This document shows, piece after piece, positions 50,263 through 54,236 of a DNA stretch of 54,236 nucleotides (positions within the stretch are counted from its first letter, which is position 1; each line of letters begins with the position of its first letter). The stretch spans positions 81,729 to 135,964 of the forward strand of contig NZ_ANAE01000143.1 of the NCBI RefSeq assembly GCF_000341265.1, in the 5' to 3' direction. The stretch comes from Nocardiopsis prasina DSM 43845. GTDB taxonomy: Bacteria; Actinomycetota; Actinomycetes; Streptosporangiales; Streptosporangiaceae. The notes beneath the pieces were generated by a model that was given only the letters and a program-made list of their open reading frames with translations, was not told the origin of the DNA and ran no database searches. The translations under genes were made by a program, and so were the position numbers.

Positions 50263-50748
50263 GTGTCCTCCGACGACAACGCGCACCAGAGCGACCCGAC
50301 ACCCGAGCACGACCTGCCGGACCATGTCAGGGAGACCGCGATCGAGCTGATCAGCGCCTACGTGGACCACAACAGTGAGGAACTGGACCGGGTCATCCCC
50401 CGGGCGGTGGACCACGTCGACGACGTCCAGTCCGAGCTCAGGGTGATCGCGGCCTTCCTCGGACGCCGCGTCCAGGAGACCGGCGTGGTGTGGAAGCCCG
50501 CCGACTCGCGCGAGGCCGTGGCCCGCACCGTGGCGGAGATGCTGCCGCCTGAGCTGGAGTTCGCCGTCTCCACCGCGTGGGAGGCCCACTCGATCGGTGA
50601 GGAGGAGACCGCCGAGCGCCTCGCCCAAGGCGACCGCATGGTGTTCGTGCACATGCTCGCCGCCTTCTGCGCCGCCATCGGACTCGCCGTCTACAAGCGC
50701 GCCGAACTCGTGTCGACCCTGCGCCAGGTGACCGGACTGAGCGACTGA
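50263..50748 (+). CDS. Hypothetical protein, helical
   Basis: The 161 residues have an acidic N-terminus (SSDDNAHQSDPTPEHD), amphipathic helices (AIELISAYVDHNSEELDRVI), and a hydrophobic stretch near 126-143 (MVFVHMLAAFCAAIGLAVYK). The stretch may be one membrane segment or a buried helix. GTG 50263 has GAAGGGA about 8 nt upstream. It lies behind a terminator, so it is probably not in the fatty-acid operon, although position invites comparison with TmsC. Function unknown. Confidence 0.6.
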   Translation: MSSDDNAHQSDPTPEHDLPDHVRETAIELISAYVDHNSEELDRVIPRAVDHVDDVQSELRVIAAFLGRRVQETGVVWKPADSREAVARTVAEMLPPELEFAVSTAWEAHSIGEEETAERLAQGDRMVFVHMLAAFCAAIGLAVYKRAELVSTLRQVTGLSD

Positions 50749-50848
50749 CCGCGCCTGTCGGGCCGCTCGCGATCCCCGGCCGGAACCGCTCGCCTAACAG
50801 GTCAGACACAAGTGGCAGTGGTTTACTTCACAAGTCGTCCTTCTTTAC

Positions 50849-50861
50849 GTAGGTTTCCTAC
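50849..50861. promoter_or_regulatory. Palindrome GTAGG-TTT-CCTAC upstream of sugar ABC operon
   Basis: A 5-bp perfect inverted repeat with 3-nt centre in a low-GC stretch (50815-50870) that must contain the promoter of the solute-binding-protein gene. It could be an operator; no regulator is in the window. Confidence 0.4.
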
Positions 50862-50902
50862 CAACCCTCACGGGACCCTCGAAAGGAACGGGAGGCGAGC
50901 CG

Positions 50903-52189
50903 ATGGCCCGCAGACGAGCACACAAGTACGTCACCCTCCCCGCGGCCACACTGACGCTGGCGCTTGCGGCGACAGCCTGTGGCGGCGGTGGTGGCGGCGG
51001 CGGAGCCACCGACGCCCTCCAGGTGTGGATCATGGAGGGCACCAACCCGGACGCCAGCGCCTTCTTCGACGCGGTCAACGAGGCCTACACCGAGCAGACC
51101 GGGATCGACGTCCAGGTCGAGTTCGTGCCCTGGGCTGACGCCCAGAACAAGATCTCCACGGCCATCGCGGGCGGGACGGTTCCCGATGTCGTCGAGCTGG
51201 GCACCACCTTCACCCCGGAGTTCGCGGACGCGGGCGCCCTGCACGACCTCTCCGGGTACATCGACGACCCCTCCCGGTTCCAGGAGGAGATGTACTCCAT
51301 GGGCGTCGTCGACGACGCCGCCTACGGGGTGCCCTGGTACGCGTCGATCCGCTCGATCATCTACCGCAAGGACATCTTCGAGGAGCACGGCCACGAGGTG
51401 CCGACCTCCTGGGAGGAACTGCGCGAGACCGCGACCGACCTCGCCGAGGCCGAGGACGGCATGATCGGCTTCCCGGTGCCCGGCCAGGCGCAGTACTCGG
51501 TCATGCCGTGGGTCTGGGGCGGCGGAGGTGAGGTCGCGGTCCAGGAGGACGACGGCACCTGGACCTCCACCATCAACTCCCCGGAGGGGCGAGCCGGGGT
51601 CGAGTTCTTCACCAACCTCTCCCTGGAGGACGGCCTGTCCACCACGGGCGCGGTCAACTGGAACGAGATCGACGTCATGGAGTCCCTCGCCGACGAGGAC
51701 GCCATCATGGCGATCTCCAACAGCTCCAACCCGAAGGCCATCATCGAGTCCAACCCGGACCTCGAGGGCAAGCTCGGCGCGTTCGTGCTGCCCGGCCAGG
51801 AGGACGGGTACACGGACTCCTTCGCCGGCGGCTCCCTGCTGTCGGTGTTCGAGGGCACCGGCAACGAGGAGGCCGGCTGGGAGTACGTCGACCTCCTCAC
51901 CCAGGGCGAGTTCTTCGACCGCTGGGGCGAGGAGAGCGGCTTCTTCCCGGCCGGGGTGGCGGAGATCGAGGCCTACGCCGACTCCGGTGACCCGCTGGTC
52001 GAGCCGTTCGCCGTCCAGCTGCTGGAGGCGGGCAAGAGCACCCCGGCCGTCCCCGCCTGGTCGCAGGTCGAGGCCGAGGGGATCATCGTCGGCATGCAGC
52101 AGGACATCCTCAACGGCGAAGCGACCGTGGAGGAGGCCACCGACCGCGCCGCCGAGTCCATCGAGACCATCCTCAACGAGGGAAACTAG
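50903..52189 (+). CDS. Sugar ABC transporter solute-binding lipoprotein
   Basis: Extracellular family-1 binding protein of 428 residues. The basic N-terminus and lipobox (LAATAC, Cys26) with a Gly-rich tether predict a lipid-anchored protein. LQVWIMEGTNPDASAFFDAV and TEQTGIDVQVEFVPW are typical of oligosaccharide binders, as are GTTFTPEFADAGAL and ENAWLAE-like C-terminal segments (EGTGNEEAGWEYVDLLTQ). GGGAGG precedes ATG 50903. It is the first gene of a three-gene importer operon; the sugar is not deducible. Confidence 0.92.
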   Translation: MARRRAHKYVTLPAATLTLALAATACGGGGGGGGATDALQVWIMEGTNPDASAFFDAVNEAYTEQTGIDVQVEFVPWADAQNKISTAIAGGTVPDVVELGTTFTPEFADAGALHDLSGYIDDPSRFQEEMYSMGVVDDAAYGVPWYASIRSIIYRKDIFEEHGHEVPTSWEELRETATDLAEAEDGMIGFPVPGQAQYSVMPWVWGGGGEVAVQEDDGTWTSTINSPEGRAGVEFFTNLSLEDGLSTTGAVNWNEIDVMESLADEDAIMAISNSSNPKAIIESNPDLEGKLGAFVLPGQEDGYTDSFAGGSLLSVFEGTGNEEAGWEYVDLLTQGEFFDRWGEESGFFPAGVAEIEAYADSGDPLVEPFAVQLLEAGKSTPAVPAWSQVEAEGIIVGMQQDILNGEATVEEATDRAAESIETILNEGN

Positions 52190-53149
52190 TTGCGACCCGC
52201 CACACCGGTCCGGCCGCCCAGGAGCGGCCGACGCGCGCCGCTCCTGGGAATGCGGGGGCGGCGCGCCCTCCTGCCCTGGGCGCTCCTGGTACCCCCACTC
52301 GGGGTCATCGGCGTCCTGCTGCTGTTCCCCATCGGCCGGATCGTGTGGCTGTCCTTCCGGGACTTCAAGCTGCGCAACCTGGTCTCGGGGGAGTCGGACT
52401 TCGTCGGCCTGGGCAACTTCGTCACGCTGCTGACCGACCCGTACCTGTGGCGCGTCGTCCTGGTCAACACGGTCGTGTTCGCCGTGGTCGCCGTGGTCAC
52501 GACGGTGGTCCTGGGCACGCTCGTCGCCCTGCTGCTGGCCAACCTGAAGCCCGTCACACGGGTCATCGTGGTCTCCTGCGTGATGGTGGCCTGGGCCATG
52601 CCCGCCGTCAGCGGCACCTACGTGTGGATCTGGATCTTCGACGTGGACCAGGGGGTCGTGGCGCAGGCCCTGAAGTCCCTGGGCCTGATCGAGCCCTCCG
52701 GATACAACTGGTTCGCCAACCGCTTCTGGTTCTACGCGATCGTGACGCTCAACATCGTGCACAGCGGCTTCCCGTTCGTCGCCGTCACGGTCCTGGCCGG
52801 GCTGCTCACGGTCCCCAAGGAACTGCACGAGGCGGCCCGGATCGACGGAGCCGGCGCGTGGAAGCGCTTCTGGCACGTCACCTTCCCGACGCTGCGCCCG
52901 GTGTTCGCCGTGGTGACGGTCCTGTCCACCATCTGGGACTTCAAGGTGTTCGCGCAGATCTACCTGATGCCCGGCGGTGACGTCGGCGGCTCCCAGATGC
53001 TCAACCTGGGCGTGTGGGCGTACGTGCGGTCCTTCGGGCAGAACGACTTCGGTATGGGCTCGGCCATCGCGGCCCTGCTCACGCTGCTCCTGCTGGGGAT
53101 CACGGTCGTCTACCTGCGCGCGCTGTTCCGGGAGGACGAGATCAGATGA
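52190..53149 (+). CDS. Sugar ABC transporter permease (MalF type)
   Basis: The 319 residues have six TM segments, starting ALLVPPLGVIGVLLLFPIGR. The EAA loop that contacts the ATPase is ELHEAARIDGAGAWKRFWHV followed by TFPTLRP. TTG 52190 abuts the preceding stop with GAGGGA upstream; ATG 52250 would remove ~20 mostly basic residues and is possible. It pairs with the next gene. Confidence 0.9.
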   Translation: MRPATPVRPPRSGRRAPLLGMRGRRALLPWALLVPPLGVIGVLLLFPIGRIVWLSFRDFKLRNLVSGESDFVGLGNFVTLLTDPYLWRVVLVNTVVFAVVAVVTTVVLGTLVALLLANLKPVTRVIVVSCVMVAWAMPAVSGTYVWIWIFDVDQGVVAQALKSLGLIEPSGYNWFANRFWFYAIVTLNIVHSGFPFVAVTVLAGLLTVPKELHEAARIDGAGAWKRFWHVTFPTLRPVFAVVTVLSTIWDFKVFAQIYLMPGGDVGGSQMLNLGVWAYVRSFGQNDFGMGSAIAALLTLLLLGITVVYLRALFREDEIR

Positions 53150-53194
53150 CCCTCACCGCACGCCGTCAGCACCCCGTCCCCACGAGGAGGTCCG

Positions 53195-54088
53195 ATGGAC
53201 ACGCACACCGCTGACACTTCCTCCGAGTGGGAGGCACGGGTACGGGCCTCCCGGCGCCGGGGCGGAGCGCTCCGCCTCTGGCGCGTGGTCGGCAAGGCCG
53301 CCGGGGTGAGCGTGCTGCTGCTCTTCACCCTGTTCCCCGTGTACTTCATGCTGATGAGCGCGTTCTCGGACAGCTCGACCTCCGGGACCGGGGCGCTGCT
53401 GCCCACCTCGTTCACGCTCGACAACTTCGTCTACGTCATGACCGAGGGCAACTTCGGCACGTACCTGCGCAACTCGCTGACCGTCGCCGGGATCACCGTC
53501 GCCTTCGCCTGCGTGCTGTCGATGCTCGCGGCCGTGGCGGTGGCGCGCTTCCGCTTCCGGTTCCGCACGGCCGTGCTCGTGATGATCCTCATCGTGCAGA
53601 TGGTGCCCCTGGAGGCGCTGGTCATCCCGCTGTTCATCCAGGTGCGCGACCTCCAGATGCTCAACACGGTGATCGGCCTGAGCATCGTCTACGTGGCGCT
53701 TTCGCTGCCCCTGGCGGTCTGGATGATGCGCGGCTTCGTCGCGGCCGTCCCCAAGGAGGTGGAGGAGGCCGCCTACATCGACGGCGCCACCTGGCCCCAG
53801 ATGTTCTGGAAGGTGCTGTTCCCGCTCGTGGCCCCCGGCCTGGTGGCCACGGCGATCTTCTCCTTCATCGTCGCCTGGAACGAGTTCGTGCTGGCGTTCA
53901 CCTTCATGACGCAGAGCTCGAACTACACGGTGGCGGTGGGTCTGCGCCAGTTCTTCGGGCAGTACGCCAACGACTGGGGGCACGTCATGGCGGCCTCCAC
54001 GATCATCACCATCCCTGTGATGGTGTTCTTCGTCCTCGTGCAGCGCTGGATGGTCTCCGGGCTCGTCCAGGGAGCCGTCAAGGGGTAG
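53195..54088 (+). CDS. Sugar ABC transporter permease (MalG type)
   Basis: The 297 residues have six TM segments. The EAA loop is EVEEAAYIDGATWPQMFWKV followed by LFPLVAPG, and FNEF-type WNEFVLAF follows in the fifth TM. GAGGAGG precedes ATG 53195. No ATPase gene follows in the 148 bp left in the window; such importers in actinobacteria commonly share an MsiK-type ATPase encoded elsewhere. Confidence 0.92.
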   Translation: MDTHTADTSSEWEARVRASRRRGGALRLWRVVGKAAGVSVLLLFTLFPVYFMLMSAFSDSSTSGTGALLPTSFTLDNFVYVMTEGNFGTYLRNSLTVAGITVAFACVLSMLAAVAVARFRFRFRTAVLVMILIVQMVPLEALVIPLFIQVRDLQMLNTVIGLSIVYVALSLPLAVWMMRGFVAAVPKEVEEAAYIDGATWPQMFWKVLFPLVAPGLVATAIFSFIVAWNEFVLAFTFMTQSSNYTVAVGLRQFFGQYANDWGHVMAASTIITIPVMVFFVLVQRWMVSGLVQGAVKG

Positions 54089-54236
54089 CCCGGGGTCCAC
54101 TTCGGAGGGCGGTCGGCCGGTGTCCCGCTGCCCCGGAAGGGGCGTGGAACACGGGGTGGTCCGTGTGGTCTCCCTCTGGGCTCCGCACGCCTGACGGCCT
54201 CTCGTCCCGTGGCCGCCCCGGCGGGGGGGGGCGGGC

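Noticed and set aside
50903..54236. Specific sugar assignment (for example maltose or N-acetylglucosamine) for the ABC importer
   Set aside because: Binding proteins of this family cannot be assigned a ligand by eye and no glycoside hydrolase or regulator is visible in the window.

Overview
This window is from a high-GC actinobacterial chromosome. The order mrdA-rodA, B12/radical-SAM pair, rne, rplU-rpmA-obgE, proB ... proA, nadD, rsfS is a standard actinobacterial housekeeping neighbourhood. GTG, TTG and apparently CTG starts are used, and many genes have leaderless-type promoters. A Nocardiopsis-like member of the Nocardiopsaceae would fit, partly because of the apparent tuberculostearic-acid (10-methyl fatty acid) gene pair, but the genus is an inference and was not tested.

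Layout. 1-12.4 kb is core: the end of penicillin-binding protein 2, RodA, two linked radical-SAM proteins, RNase E/G, L21, L27, Obg GTPase and glutamate 5-kinase. 12.4-16.6 kb is an accessory block separating proB from proA: an HSL-type esterase, a TetR-controlled SDR operon that starts with a truncated acyl-CoA dehydrogenase, and a MazF-like protein without an antitoxin. 16.7-25.6 kb has proA, a secreted repeat protein, an SDR, a PaaX regulator facing a hydrolase, an M48 protease, then nadD-rsfS-phosphatase. 25.6-38 kb is organised around three identical tRNA-Ala(GGC) genes. Each is followed by its own long terminator hairpin and by a repeated two-hairpin element. The first is followed by a lactococcin-972-type bacteriocin operon (precursor, 7-TM-type membrane protein, ABC ATPase). 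Next to it are a drug-type ABC exporter with a divergent TetR, and a GroES-like protein. 32.7-40.7 kb carries NmrA-like, DUF998, two ArsR/SRPBCC modules, a secreted nuclease-family protein, a glutaminase-STAS fusion and a DUF4291 protein. 40.7-47 kb has a DinG/XPD-type Fe-S helicase, small hypothetical proteins, a TPR-like protein and glutamate racemase. 47.2-50.1 kb encodes an FAD oxidoreductase and a cyclopropane-synthase-type methyltransferase resembling the TmsA/TmsB (BfaA/BfaB) pair. 50.9-54.1 kb is a sugar ABC importer operon without its ATPase.

Most noteworthy: (1) the three tRNA-Ala loci with different but structure-preserving terminators and a downstream hairpin with a conserved 12-nt loop; (2) the bacteriocin operon, whose predicted peptide carries two cysteines; (3) two palindromic operator systems at the ArsR/SRPBCC modules and a 20-bp tandem repeat beside one of them; (4) a truncated acyl-CoA dehydrogenase still translationally coupled to its operon; (5) a repeated TANNNT-N6/7-start arrangement implying many leaderless mRNAs. 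No rRNA, CRISPR array, insertion sequence or prophage genes were seen.
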